The translations under genes and the position numbers were made by a program. A stretch of DNA of 64,000 bases from an uncultured Dysosmobacter sp. (lineage in GTDB: Bacteria > Bacillota > Clostridia > Oscillospirales > Oscillospiraceae): contig NZ_CANRMB010000001.1 of NCBI RefSeq assembly GCF_947631635.1, positions 1-64,000 on the forward strand. The letters are read 5' to 3'. Of the stretch, positions 1 to 7,346 are shown one piece after another (the stretch's first letter is position 1; every line of letters begins with the position of its first letter). The notes under the pieces are model-generated. The model did no database searches and was not told where the DNA came from. It saw only the letters and a program-made list of their open reading frames with translations.

Positions 1-57
1 CGGCGCTGGGGAACGCCGGACGGGAACGGCAAAATTTTTTACACTTCTATTGCTTCT

Positions 58-675
58 TTATCTCACACAAGCTAAAGTCTCGGGCTTCTTTTCCAGAAAC
101 ATGTAGTAATGGGTAGGGACGACACGGCCGTCCAACAGGGCGGAATAATCCAGAAGCAGGCCGATCTCCCGCAAAAAGTCCAGCCGTGCGCAGTCCGGCT
201 CACTTTTCCGCACCATGAGCCGGTAGCCGGCGGTGTAGCAAACCGATTCACCAGGGCGGTATGGCTCCGCAAAGAGATAGCGCGGTCCGTAGTGTGTTTT
301 GAAAGGGACACCGGGCAGGATGCCGTCATCCGTGTGACGATAGTAGTCCAGATAATTGGACACTGTGCTCCGCAGGATGGACAGCCGCTCCAGTTCCGCG
401 CTCAATTCCCGCTTTCTGCGGTCCAACAGCCGAAGAAGCGTATCTGTGGAGGAATCCGAGATAATATCGTGGATTTCATCCAGATCAAAGCCCAAGAGCT
501 GCAGATGGCGGATGCGTTCCAGTGTAAAGAGCTGGTGGTAGGCATAATAACGGTAACCTGTTTTTTCGTTGATCGTGGAGGGGCGCAAAAGACCGATTTT
601 GTCATAATATCGCAGCGTGTGACTGGACAAGCCCAACAACGTGGAGATTTCACCAATCGTAAAGTATTCTTTCAT
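58..675 (-). CDS. MerR-family transcriptional regulator
   Basis: A 205-residue regulator. The N-terminus has the MerR winged-helix signature (TIGEISTLLGLSSHTLRYYDKIGLL, in part) within residues 1-70, followed by a coiled-coil linker at about 75-110 and a short C-terminal domain that may bind an effector, as in BmrR/TipA-type proteins. I chose ATG at 675 rather than the upstream ATG at 720 because MKEYFTIGEI is the usual MerR start and AAAGGA lies about nine bases upstream. It is divergent from the operon starting at 866, with about 190 bp between them, so it probably controls that operon (inference). The effector cannot be told from sequence. Confidence 0.88.
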   Translation of the reverse strand: MKEYFTIGEISTLLGLSSHTLRYYDKIGLLRPSTINEKTGYRYYAYHQLFTLERIRHLQLLGFDLDEIHDIISDSSTDTLLRLLDRRKRELSAELERLSILRSTVSNYLDYYRHTDDGILPGVPFKTHYGPRYLFAEPYRPGESVCYTAGYRLMVRKSEPDCARLDFLREIGLLLDYSALLDGRVVPTHYYMFLEKKPETLACVR

Positions 676-701
676 GTTGAATATTCCTTTCTGAAATATA
701 A

Positions 702-724
702 GAAACATTAGAGAAAACATTAGA
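702..724. promoter_or_regulatory. Tandem AAACATTAGA repeats in the divergent promoter region
   Basis: Two direct copies of AAACATTAGA, offset by 12 bases, sit just upstream of the MerR start codon. Their position between divergent genes suggests a regulator contact site, but MerR proteins usually bind inverted repeats, so this is tentative. Confidence 0.3.
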
Positions 725-803
725 AAAAGTCTGATAACAATATTGACAAATTGATGATACTTTTGACATTTTAAACGAAAAATCGGAAAAAGTAAAGAAA
801 AAT

Positions 804-832
804 TTGTCCATTATAGAAACGAACTTTATTAT
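804..832 (+). promoter_or_regulatory. Candidate promoter of the 866-5330 operon
   Basis: TTGTCC and TATTAT are separated by 17 bases and lie 34 bases upstream of the first start codon, with AAAGGAGG at 848-855 as its ribosome site. The match to the sigma-70 consensus is moderate. Transcription start is inferred near 839. Confidence 0.4.
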
Positions 833-865
833 CGACCAATATTTTCCAAAGGAGGATACGCAAAA

Positions 866-1255
866 ATGAGATTGATGCATACAAAACTTCCGGACTTTAT
901 ACGAAGGATTCGAGAGGCGTCCGTGAAGAATACCCCGGACATGAAACTGGAGATCAAGGGAATGGAGAATGTACAGTCAGCGAAGCTCCAGTCCCTGCGG
1001 ACAGGCCGGATCGTCAACGCCGTGGAGGAGATGGCGGTCTCGGAGGGTGTGGACCATATGGAGATCTTGATCCGCCCCCGTATGCCGGAAACCATGCACA
1101 CGGTCATCATCAAGGGGTATGACAAGGACGGAAAAGCCAAAAAGGCGATCGTGGAGACCGTCGACATGCTGGTCCCCACAGAGGAACTGGATTTGTTCGA
1201 CTGCGAAGAAGTGATCGACAGACGGCCGAAGATGACCGTTTACAGCAAGATTTGA
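866..1255 (+). CDS. Uncharacterised small protein, first gene of the MoCF/YfcC operon
   Basis: A 129-residue soluble protein with no signal peptide or membrane segment. It opens MRLMHTKLPDFIRRIREA and has an alternating charged/hydrophobic pattern in its centre that suggests a compact alpha/beta domain. A strong AAAGGAGG lies ten bases upstream of the ATG. It is followed after 15 bases by the 342-residue protein, so the two are probably cotranscribed and may form a complex. I do not recognise the family. No catalytic motif is evident, and there is no cysteine cluster for a metal site. Confidence 0.75.
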   Translation: MRLMHTKLPDFIRRIREASVKNTPDMKLEIKGMENVQSAKLQSLRTGRIVNAVEEMAVSEGVDHMEILIRPRMPETMHTVIIKGYDKDGKAKKAIVETVDMLVPTEELDLFDCEEVIDRRPKMTVYSKI

Positions 1256-1270
1256 CGGGGGGGTGGAAAC

Positions 1271-2299
1271 ATGGCTCAACTGAAATACAAACTGCTCCCG
1301 GAGAACAGTGCAGGCGGCATTCTGCCGCTGAATGTTGCGATCGTGGATTACGCCGATATCCAGCAATGCGGACTGACGATGCCCCAGGCGTGCCAAATCG
1401 TGGCTGACAATGTGGACGGCCCGACGGCGATCAACATCATGGATTTGACTGCTGTTACCACGACCAGCGACGGCATCATGGTCCCCAGCGCGATCCGCGC
1501 GATGGCCGCGTCCGACCGCGGAAAGATCCATCCGGAATTTGGCTACATTCCCATGGCGGAGATCGAGCACAGCGAGGCGCTGATCCAGAAGGAACCGCAC
1601 CTCCGCCAGTGGGACATCAATTATCCCGGCCGCCGGCTCTTCCGGGGACCCGACGTTGCGGATAAGCCGGTGCCCGTGCATAACGTCGTTATCACCGGCC
1701 GTGCCTGCAACAACAACTCCGGCACAGAGATGATGCATCTGGTGACCATGGGGGAGATCCTGATGCCATACATCGGCCAGCATGTGATCGCCTCCGGGGA
1801 GGGGAAACTGCTTACGGGTATGTCTGGTGAGCACCTCTCGGTGGGCATCGGCATGACGACGGCGGAGAAATTTGGACGGGTCTTTTCCACATACCGCTAC
1901 CGCGCCGGAGATACGGCTCACGGCTCGGGAGCCCAGGCGAAGACCCTGAAGCGGGATATCCCCTGCATCGTGGCATCCAAGGCCACACATGCGGGCTTCG
2001 TCATCGCGGCGCTCAAAGCCGGGATGGTCCCGGGCCGGGACATCGGCTGTTCCCCTGTGAACCTGGCTATTGCCCGTGCCATGCATCTGCCGATCGACTA
2101 TGACAACATCACGCCCCGGGCCTGGCTGGAGCTGGAGAGTGTGGGTTTCAGCCGGGAGTATCTGGAGACGCCTGTGCCGAAGCTCACGGAGGCGGAAGTC
2201 CTGGAGCACGCCGACGAGATTTTGCCCGGCGTGGACAATCCGCAGCTGCATACGATCGATGAGCTGGTGCAGACCTGCTGGGCCGAGGTCAAGGCATGA
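1271..2299 (+). CDS. Uncharacterised 342-residue protein, probable enzyme of the MoCF/YfcC operon
   Basis: A 342-residue cytoplasmic protein. Conserved-looking stretches rich in polar and glycine residues (GRACNNNSGTEMMH near 143-156, SGEHLSVGIGMTTAEKFG near 185-202, GDTAHGSGAQAK near 213-224, IGCSPVNLAIARAMH near 258-272) have the look of an enzyme active site, with Cys146 and Cys260 as candidate functional residues. I cannot assign a family. The stop overlaps the next start (ATGA), which points to translational coupling. The same operon has a MoaB/MoeA-like protein and a carboxylate carrier, so a role in metabolising an imported small acid is possible, but that is inference only. Confidence 0.75.
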   Translation: MAQLKYKLLPENSAGGILPLNVAIVDYADIQQCGLTMPQACQIVADNVDGPTAINIMDLTAVTTTSDGIMVPSAIRAMAASDRGKIHPEFGYIPMAEIEHSEALIQKEPHLRQWDINYPGRRLFRGPDVADKPVPVHNVVITGRACNNNSGTEMMHLVTMGEILMPYIGQHVIASGEGKLLTGMSGEHLSVGIGMTTAEKFGRVFSTYRYRAGDTAHGSGAQAKTLKRDIPCIVASKATHAGFVIAALKAGMVPGRDIGCSPVNLAIARAMHLPIDYDNITPRAWLELESVGFSREYLETPVPKLTEAEVLEHADEILPGVDNPQLHTIDELVQTCWAEVKA

Positions 2300-2658
2300 A
2301 CCGGCAGGAATATATCATTGCCGCGGCCGACAAGAGCATTTTGAAAATATTCGGCGTCAGCATCAAGGGGCTCAATACCCGGGATTTGGAGCAGCGCCTT
2401 TCCGAACGCCTGCATACCCTGGTCCGTGTCATCGGCGTCACTGGACAACAGATTGAAATGGATGTCTATGGGATCGAGCCGGAGCAGATCCGGCGGGATG
2501 AACAAGCGCTGCTGCAAGCGGTCTCCCTTGTGGAAGGCGTGACTGCCAATGAACTGTGCACGCTCGCGGTCAGCGAAAAGATCGTGGACGTGGATATCCA
2601 GAAGGTTCCGGACAAGCCTTATTACGGCTGCGCCAGAGAAAGGTGGGTACAGTTTTGA
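2296..2658 (+). CDS. Uncharacterised 120-residue protein of the MoCF/YfcC operon
   Basis: A 120-residue soluble protein starting at the ATG that overlaps the upstream stop by four bases. Its own stop (TGA) shares a base with the next ATG at 2658, so translation is coupled on both sides. No known motif is visible. There is an N-terminal amphipathic region and a C-terminal segment with Cys residues (LCTLAVSEK, YYGCARERW). Tight coupling suggests it acts stoichiometrically with its neighbours, perhaps as a subunit. Function unknown. Confidence 0.75.
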   Translation: MNRQEYIIAAADKSILKIFGVSIKGLNTRDLEQRLSERLHTLVRVIGVTGQQIEMDVYGIEPEQIRRDEQALLQAVSLVEGVTANELCTLAVSEKIVDVDIQKVPDKPYYGCARERWVQF

Positions 2659-3185
2659 TGGAGAGAATCCGCATCATTCCGACAGGAGATGAGATCCGGG
2701 CGGGCATTGTTCGTGACCTGGACAGTCCCATGGTGATGAGTTCCATCCTGCGTCAATACCCGACAGCGGAGGTCCTGCGGGTGGCTCCCGTGAATGATAC
2801 AGCCTTGGACATTCTGGCGGCCCTGACGGCAGCGGCGGATTCAGGAGCAGATCTGGCGATTTTAATTGGCGGCAGCGGCGGAGGGCATCGCTTTTCTCCC
2901 ACCTTGGGGAAAGACTTCAGCCACTCCGCAATGGATGAGTTTGTTCAAAACGGTTGTGCCCGTGAAATCTACGGAAAAAATGGGCATCTTTGGTGCCGCC
3001 TGGTGTGCGGCAAGCGGAATGGGATGATGGCCATCAATCTTCCCGGTCCCTATGTTGAGGCGGAGGCGGCGATCAACGCATTCCTTGCCGCGGAACCTGA
3101 ACGTATGGATTTTGAAAAAATCAACCACGCCATGGCGGAGGCAGTCTTTGCGCAGTATCCCGCCGGCAGTGCCGAGAAGCGGTAA
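2658..3185 (+). CDS. Molybdopterin-binding (MoCF/MoaB-MoeA fold) domain protein
   Basis: A 175-residue protein. IIPTGDEIRAG at residues 6-16 and a glycine loop GGSGGGH at 71-77 followed by Ser/Asp residues match the pattern of the MoCF domain found in MoeA, MogA and CinA. Full MoeA is about 400 residues, so this is a stand-alone domain. I chose ATG at 2658 because it overlaps the upstream stop and GGTGGG precedes it; the open frame extends further upstream without start signals. The domain may bind a pterin or act in cofactor chemistry, but in this unknown operon it could also have been recruited for a different ligand. Confidence 0.7.
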   Translation: MERIRIIPTGDEIRAGIVRDLDSPMVMSSILRQYPTAEVLRVAPVNDTALDILAALTAAADSGADLAILIGGSGGGHRFSPTLGKDFSHSAMDEFVQNGCAREIYGKNGHLWCRLVCGKRNGMMAINLPGPYVEAEAAINAFLAAEPERMDFEKINHAMAEAVFAQYPAGSAEKR

Positions 3186-3189
3186 AACG

Positions 3190-3768
3190 ATGGACTGCTT
3201 TGCTGTAAAAATAACCCTGCCAGGGAATAACACACTGTCTGTCGGCGGCCTCTGCGAACCGGGAAACGCAGAGAGAATCGCTGCCCGGTGCCGCACGCTG
3301 GAGGGCTTCCGCTGCATGGAAGACGACCTGGTTGGCATAGACCGGGCACTGGCGGCAGCACTGGACGATTTCGCGGATGACGGCGTATCCGTCATGGGGG
3401 CCACGTTATTTTGCCGGCGGCAGAATGCTGTTTTCGCGGCAAATGGCTGGCGGACCGGCGGTGTGATCGGCGTTCCCGGGGCATCTTCTGAGGATGCCGC
3501 TGGCGCGCTGGAGCATCTGCCCAATGGACTGTATCTGTATGCGGCCCCTGGCGGTCCGGGGTTTGCGGCGGCCGCTGCGCGTGAAGACGCTGAGACGCTT
3601 ATGGACCTTGCAAGGGCCGGAGAGCCGGAACCTCTTTTGAAGGCCCTGAAAGCGTGTGCGCCCTCTGGGTATCTCTGTGTCTTTGACGGCATGGGGCCGT
3701 CCGCCGCTGGACTTCTCGCAGTTGGCGCCGGCAAACGTCATCTCTATTTGGACTTTCACGAGACCTGA
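3190..3768 (+). CDS. Uncharacterised 192-residue protein of the MoCF/YfcC operon
   Basis: A 192-residue protein whose ATG at 3190 lies four bases after the previous stop. It begins MDCFAVKITLPGNNTLSVGG and contains glycine- and alanine-rich segments (GGVIGVPGASSEDAAGAL, PGGPGFAAAAA) typical of an alpha/beta fold, with no membrane segment. I do not recognise a family. It is the last small gene before the carrier at 3933, from which it is separated by 164 bases. Its position argues for a role in the same pathway. Confidence 0.65.
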   Translation: MDCFAVKITLPGNNTLSVGGLCEPGNAERIAARCRTLEGFRCMEDDLVGIDRALAAALDDFADDGVSVMGATLFCRRQNAVFAANGWRTGGVIGVPGASSEDAAGALEHLPNGLYLYAAPGGPGFAAAAAREDAETLMDLARAGEPEPLLKALKACAPSGYLCVFDGMGPSAAGLLAVGAGKRHLYLDFHET

Positions 3769-3932
3769 GTGCTCAAACAGAGAGAAATATCTTGCAGAAA
3801 AATTTTCGTACCACAGAAACATCCCCATCTGCGCTCAATGATATAACGGTTCCGGTAAAGGGCATGGATTTATCTGATAAATTTAGACTGAAACCGTTTT
3901 ATCAGAGTAATAAAAAATATGGAGGAAACAAC

Positions 3933-5330
3933 ATGGAAAAGGGAAAAGAGATTGGAAAGCGACTAAAAGCACCGGATCTGATCGTATTTACGTTCATCAT
4001 GATGGTTATTGCCATGATCTTAACGTGGATCATTCCGGCGGGACAGTACACACGCTACTTTAATGAGGAATTGAACCGGACCCTGGTCGATCCCAACTCC
4101 TATCAGGCCGTGGCGCAGACACCTGTGAGTATCATGGCTATGCTGGAGGCAATTCCCGGCGGCTTTGTGAAGAATATCTCCGTCATCGCCTATGTGATGG
4201 GATGGGGCGGCGCTTTTGGCATCCTGATCCACACCAAGCTCATCGAAGACGGCATCAAGGTTGCTTTGCAGGGCAAGAAGAAGGCTTCTTTTTTGATCGT
4301 TGTCGTAATCAGTTTCCTGTTCTCCGCCGGCGGCGCGTTTGTCGGCATTCAGCAGAGCTTTTGGTCCTTTACGCCGGTGGTGGCGCTTTTGACCGTAGCC
4401 ATGGGATATGATGTGGTGGTCGCCTTTGTGGCGGTTGCCGTGGCAAATAATATCGGCTATATGTGCGGCCCCCTGAATATGTGGAACGTCGGCGTTGCGC
4501 AGCAGATCAGTGAGCTGCCGCTCTTCTCCGGCCTTGGGATGCGCCTTTTCATCTGGGTGCTGTTCATGGCCATGCTCCTGGTGTATACCTGGCTGTACTG
4601 CCGCAAGATCAGCAAGGACCCCACCAAGAGTATCGTCTATGATCTGCGGGATACATCGGAGGCTCTTGCCCAGGAAGCCGCCCCGGTCACAAAGCTGACC
4701 AGCCGCCGGAAGATCGCTCTGGTCTGCCTGATTGCGGAGTTTGTGGGCCTGGTGATCCTGATCGCGTTCTTCAAGATGACCAGCAGTGGAAAAATTGCCG
4801 CTTATCTGATTGGAACCGGCATCATTGTGGCCGTGGTCAATGGCGACGACTATAACGAGATTTCTGCGGGCTTTGTGGAGGGTATCCAGCTGGTTTTGGT
4901 CCCGTGCATCGTTGTGGGAATGGCGGGCGGAATCCTGTCTATTCTGGAAGACGGCAATACGCTGGACTCCATCCTGCACTGGGCTGTGACCGCGCTGTCT
5001 GGAACATCCAACGCCTTCGCGCTGATGATGATCTACCTGTTCCAGTTCCTGTTCAATTTCCTGGTTCCCTCTGGAACAGCCCAGGCGGCAACTACGATGC
5101 CGGTGATTGCACCGCTGGCAGACCTCGTGGGCGTCAGCCGTCAGGCGGCAGTTGTTGCCTTCCAGTTTGGCGACGGCTACAGCAACATGATTTGGCCGAC
5201 CGCATGCTTGGCCCCCTTGGCATTTACCAATATCCCCTTCAAGAGATGGGTAAAGTGGTTCCTGCCGTTTACAGCTGTCTTTATCGTTGTATCCTGCCTG
5301 ATCCTTGTGTATGTGGGCAGCGTATATTGA
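3933..5330 (+). CDS. YfcC/C4-dicarboxylate-type anaerobic carrier, 12-TM permease
   Basis: A 465-residue inner-membrane protein with about twelve hydrophobic segments. The opening (RLKAPDLIVFTFIMMVIAMILTWIIPAGQY, in part) and the re-entrant-loop-like FLVPSGTAQAATTMPV and FGDGYSNMIWPTACLAPLA are characteristic of the YfcC family, related to DcuC and AbgT carriers. Known relatives move carboxylates, amino acids or peptides by secondary transport. The start at 3933 has GGAGG eight bases upstream; the open frame continues upstream but without a signal. It closes the operon before a strong terminator and probably imports or exports the operon's substrate (inference). Confidence 0.88.
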   Translation: MEKGKEIGKRLKAPDLIVFTFIMMVIAMILTWIIPAGQYTRYFNEELNRTLVDPNSYQAVAQTPVSIMAMLEAIPGGFVKNISVIAYVMGWGGAFGILIHTKLIEDGIKVALQGKKKASFLIVVVISFLFSAGGAFVGIQQSFWSFTPVVALLTVAMGYDVVVAFVAVAVANNIGYMCGPLNMWNVGVAQQISELPLFSGLGMRLFIWVLFMAMLLVYTWLYCRKISKDPTKSIVYDLRDTSEALAQEAAPVTKLTSRRKIALVCLIAEFVGLVILIAFFKMTSSGKIAAYLIGTGIIVAVVNGDDYNEISAGFVEGIQLVLVPCIVVGMAGGILSILEDGNTLDSILHWAVTALSGTSNAFALMMIYLFQFLFNFLVPSGTAQAATTMPVIAPLADLVGVSRQAAVVAFQFGDGYSNMIWPTACLAPLAFTNIPFKRWVKWFLPFTAVFIVVSCLILVYVGSVY

Positions 5331-5429
5331 TATCGTCCATGAACTGGAAAAATCGTAAAGCTGGTTTTCAAGCGGGCAATGCCCGCCGTGCGCGAAGCGC
5401 ACGGTGAATGACGATGAAATCGAAATCAA

Positions 5430-5474
5430 GGCCGGCGGGGATCAGGCTCAATTGCCTGGCCCCGCCGGCCTTTT
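5430..5474 (+). terminator. Intrinsic terminator after the YfcC gene
   Basis: GGCCGGCGGGG pairs with CCCCGCCGGCC around an inner hairpin, followed by TTTT. It ends the 866-5330 operon. Confidence 0.8.
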
Positions 5475-5490
5475 CCAGTGAAACAGCTTA

Positions 5491-5658
5491 TACTAATCCC
5501 TAATAAAACGATTTAATCGTTTTATTAGGGCCGCGTAAGCGGCCCCGGCGGCATAGCCGCCAGGGATGTTGTCAATACTTTTCCTGCGCGCCGCAGGCAC
5601 GGCGGCGCATTGCGCCGCAATAAAAAACTTTTTAAAGTTTTTTATCAGGAAATAGTAT
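5491..5658. repeat. Multi-hairpin array (six consecutive stem-loops)
   Basis: Six hairpins follow one another: 5498-5530 (AT-rich stem, CTAATAAAACGAT arm), 5529-5544 (GGCCGC/GCGGCC), 5547-5561 (GGCGGC/GCCGCC), 5584-5596 (CTGCG/CGCAG), 5602-5618 (GCGGCGC/GCGCCGC) and 5621-5644 (TAAAAAACTTT/AAAGTTTTTTA). Short flanking segments can also pair, giving branched folds. No coding frame is supported. It lies between converging genes and abuts the dispersed repeat at 5661. Confidence 0.7.
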
Positions 5659-5660
5659 TA

Positions 5661-5748
5661 TATAGTCAACGCAGTTGAAAAGGAGTATCTACTCCTTTTC
5701 AACCGGCGGACCAATGGTCCGCCGACGCGCAAAGCGCGTATGCGTTCC
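5661..5748. repeat. Dispersed three-hairpin repeat, copy 1
   Basis: Begins TATAGTCAACGC and contains three stem-loops: GTTGAAAAGGAGT/ACTCCTTTTCAAC, CGGCGGACC-AAT-GGTCCGCCG and ACGCGC-AAA-GCGCGT. A second copy at 52725-52813 differs mostly by paired substitutions that keep the stems. It has no open frame of note and the orientation is undetermined. Confidence 0.8.
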
Positions 5749-5782
5749 ACTGGCTTTTACATTCCTTTAGATCAACAGACTT

Positions 5783-7342
5783 TTATTTTCGAAAGTCTTT
5801 GGGCTTAATGCCGGTCGCTTTTTTGAAAATGCGGGAAAAATAGACCGGATCGGTGAAACCAACCTGCTCTGCCACCTCATAAATTTTCAGGTTTGTGGTG
5901 CGCAAAAGAGATTTTGCCCGTTCGATGCGGACATTCTGCACATAAGCGCTGATCGTCTCTCCTGTCTCCCGGCTAAAGAGACGGCTCAAATACACCGGAC
6001 TCAGATATACCAGCCCGGCAAGGGTCTTTAAGGAGATATCCTCGGCGTAATGCTCCGCGATATAGGCTTTCACCAAGCGGATCACATTGGCGGAGTCCGC
6101 GGATGCCCCGTCAGACTGCTGTAAGACCTGATCAAGAAGCATCTGCATACCATCCTCGGCCTGCTGCACGGAGTCATAGCTGATTAATTGCTTGAGCCCG
6201 CTCATCGTCATCAGTTCCCCGGCGTCAGAGGCAAGAGGCAGGCTGAAACAAAGCTGATAAATGTACAGGCAGATATTCTTGACATGCTCAATGGGCAGCC
6301 GGTTTTGCCGGATAAAACCAAAAAGCTCTTTCAGGATCTCATGGCTGTCCGCCCGGCTGCGCCGCTCCACCTTGTCCTTCAGCCGGTCGATGTCATGGAT
6401 TACACGCTGGATAGCCTGAGGCGGGATGCCTGGGATCTGGTCAAACCGCACAACAGGCTGCTCCATCGTATACCTTGCAAATTGGGCGGCCTGATCCGCC
6501 TGATCCGCCGCGTCTGCCATGCGCAGGGGGTTATCCCAGTGCTGGCTGATGCCGACGAACAGGAAAAAGCGGGACATACTGCCAATGATATCTGTGGCTT
6601 CCAGGCACCTTGTCATCAACGACGCTGCGTCAGATGCGCAGACCACCACATAGCACATCTGGTCGCCCCGCGGTGCAAAGTACACCTCGCACTCCGTCAG
6701 ACAGTCCCGCAGGACCTCCTGGGACTGCCGGAGATAAGGCAGGCAGTCGTTCCCCTGGCTGTTGGACTGATCAACGGGGACGATATCCATCCGCAGCACA
6801 TGGTAGGAGGCCAGGTCCATATCCAATTGTGCCATACGGTTGAGCACATATAAATAAGACAGGTCAACCCGGTGGATCAGATCATGCAGCAGCATCCCGC
6901 GCTCCAACAGCAGATTCTGCTGGGATTCGCTGGCCAGCTTTCTGGCCAGCTCCTGACTGCTCTGCTCCTTGGCGATCAGCGCCTTTGCCTTTTCAATGGC
7001 CTTTACCAGGCTGTCCACCGATGTGGGCTTTAAGACAAAGTCCACCACACAGTATTCAATGGCCCGTTGGGCATACTCAAAGTCCGGAAAACCCGTCATG
7101 ATAATGACCTTGGTCTGGGGATGCTCCTGCCGGATATGACGCGCCAGCTCCAGGCCGTCCATCCCCGGCATCCGAATATCGCTGATCACGATATCCGGCT
7201 GAACGACGGGAAACTGTTCCAGCGCGTCCACACCGTCCACTGCCTGTGCCGCTATGCTGCACCCAATGGCGTCCCAGCGGATGCAATAGACCAACCCTTT
7301 GCGGATCGCCGTCTCGTTATCCACGATCATGACCTTGAACAT
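5783..7342 (-). CDS. AraC-type response regulator (YesN family)
   Basis: A 519-residue protein. Residues 1-120 form a receiver domain (acidic pocket Asp8, phospho-acceptor Asp55 in SDIRMPGMDG, Thr83, Lys105). The middle about 130-400 is a variable linker typical of YesN-type regulators. The last 100 residues hold two AraC helix-turn-helix motifs (VYLSPVYLSRLFSRETG and VGFTDPVYFSRIFKKATG). Start ATG at 7342 gives MFKVMIVDNE; a longer upstream frame lies inside the kinase gene. It begins four bases after the kinase stop, so the pair is cotranscribed and probably activates the importer operon at 9367 (inference from position). Confidence 0.93.
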   Translation of the reverse strand: MFKVMIVDNETAIRKGLVYCIRWDAIGCSIAAQAVDGVDALEQFPVVQPDIVISDIRMPGMDGLELARHIRQEHPQTKVIIMTGFPDFEYAQRAIEYCVVDFVLKPTSVDSLVKAIEKAKALIAKEQSSQELARKLASESQQNLLLERGMLLHDLIHRVDLSYLYVLNRMAQLDMDLASYHVLRMDIVPVDQSNSQGNDCLPYLRQSQEVLRDCLTECEVYFAPRGDQMCYVVVCASDAASLMTRCLEATDIIGSMSRFFLFVGISQHWDNPLRMADAADQADQAAQFARYTMEQPVVRFDQIPGIPPQAIQRVIHDIDRLKDKVERRSRADSHEILKELFGFIRQNRLPIEHVKNICLYIYQLCFSLPLASDAGELMTMSGLKQLISYDSVQQAEDGMQMLLDQVLQQSDGASADSANVIRLVKAYIAEHYAEDISLKTLAGLVYLSPVYLSRLFSRETGETISAYVQNVRIERAKSLLRTTNLKIYEVAEQVGFTDPVYFSRIFKKATGIKPKDFRK

Positions 7343-7346
7343 TGAC

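Noticed and set aside
650-880. Minus-strand 76-codon frame over the MerR intergenic region
   Set aside because: AT-rich promoter DNA with no start signal. It overlaps the candidate promoter and the next gene start.
977-2251. Long minus-strand open frame (424 codons) over the unknown operon
   Set aside because: Its translation is His/Arg/Asp-rich and low in complexity, as expected from the antisense of a GC-rich coding gene, and it lacks a ribosome site.
4020-5429. 469-codon minus-strand frame over the YfcC gene
   Set aside because: Composition (His/Gln/Asp-rich) is that of an antisense shadow of membrane-protein codons.
5491-5748. CRISPR array
   Set aside because: The hairpins are not regularly spaced identical repeats with unique spacers, and no cas genes are nearby.
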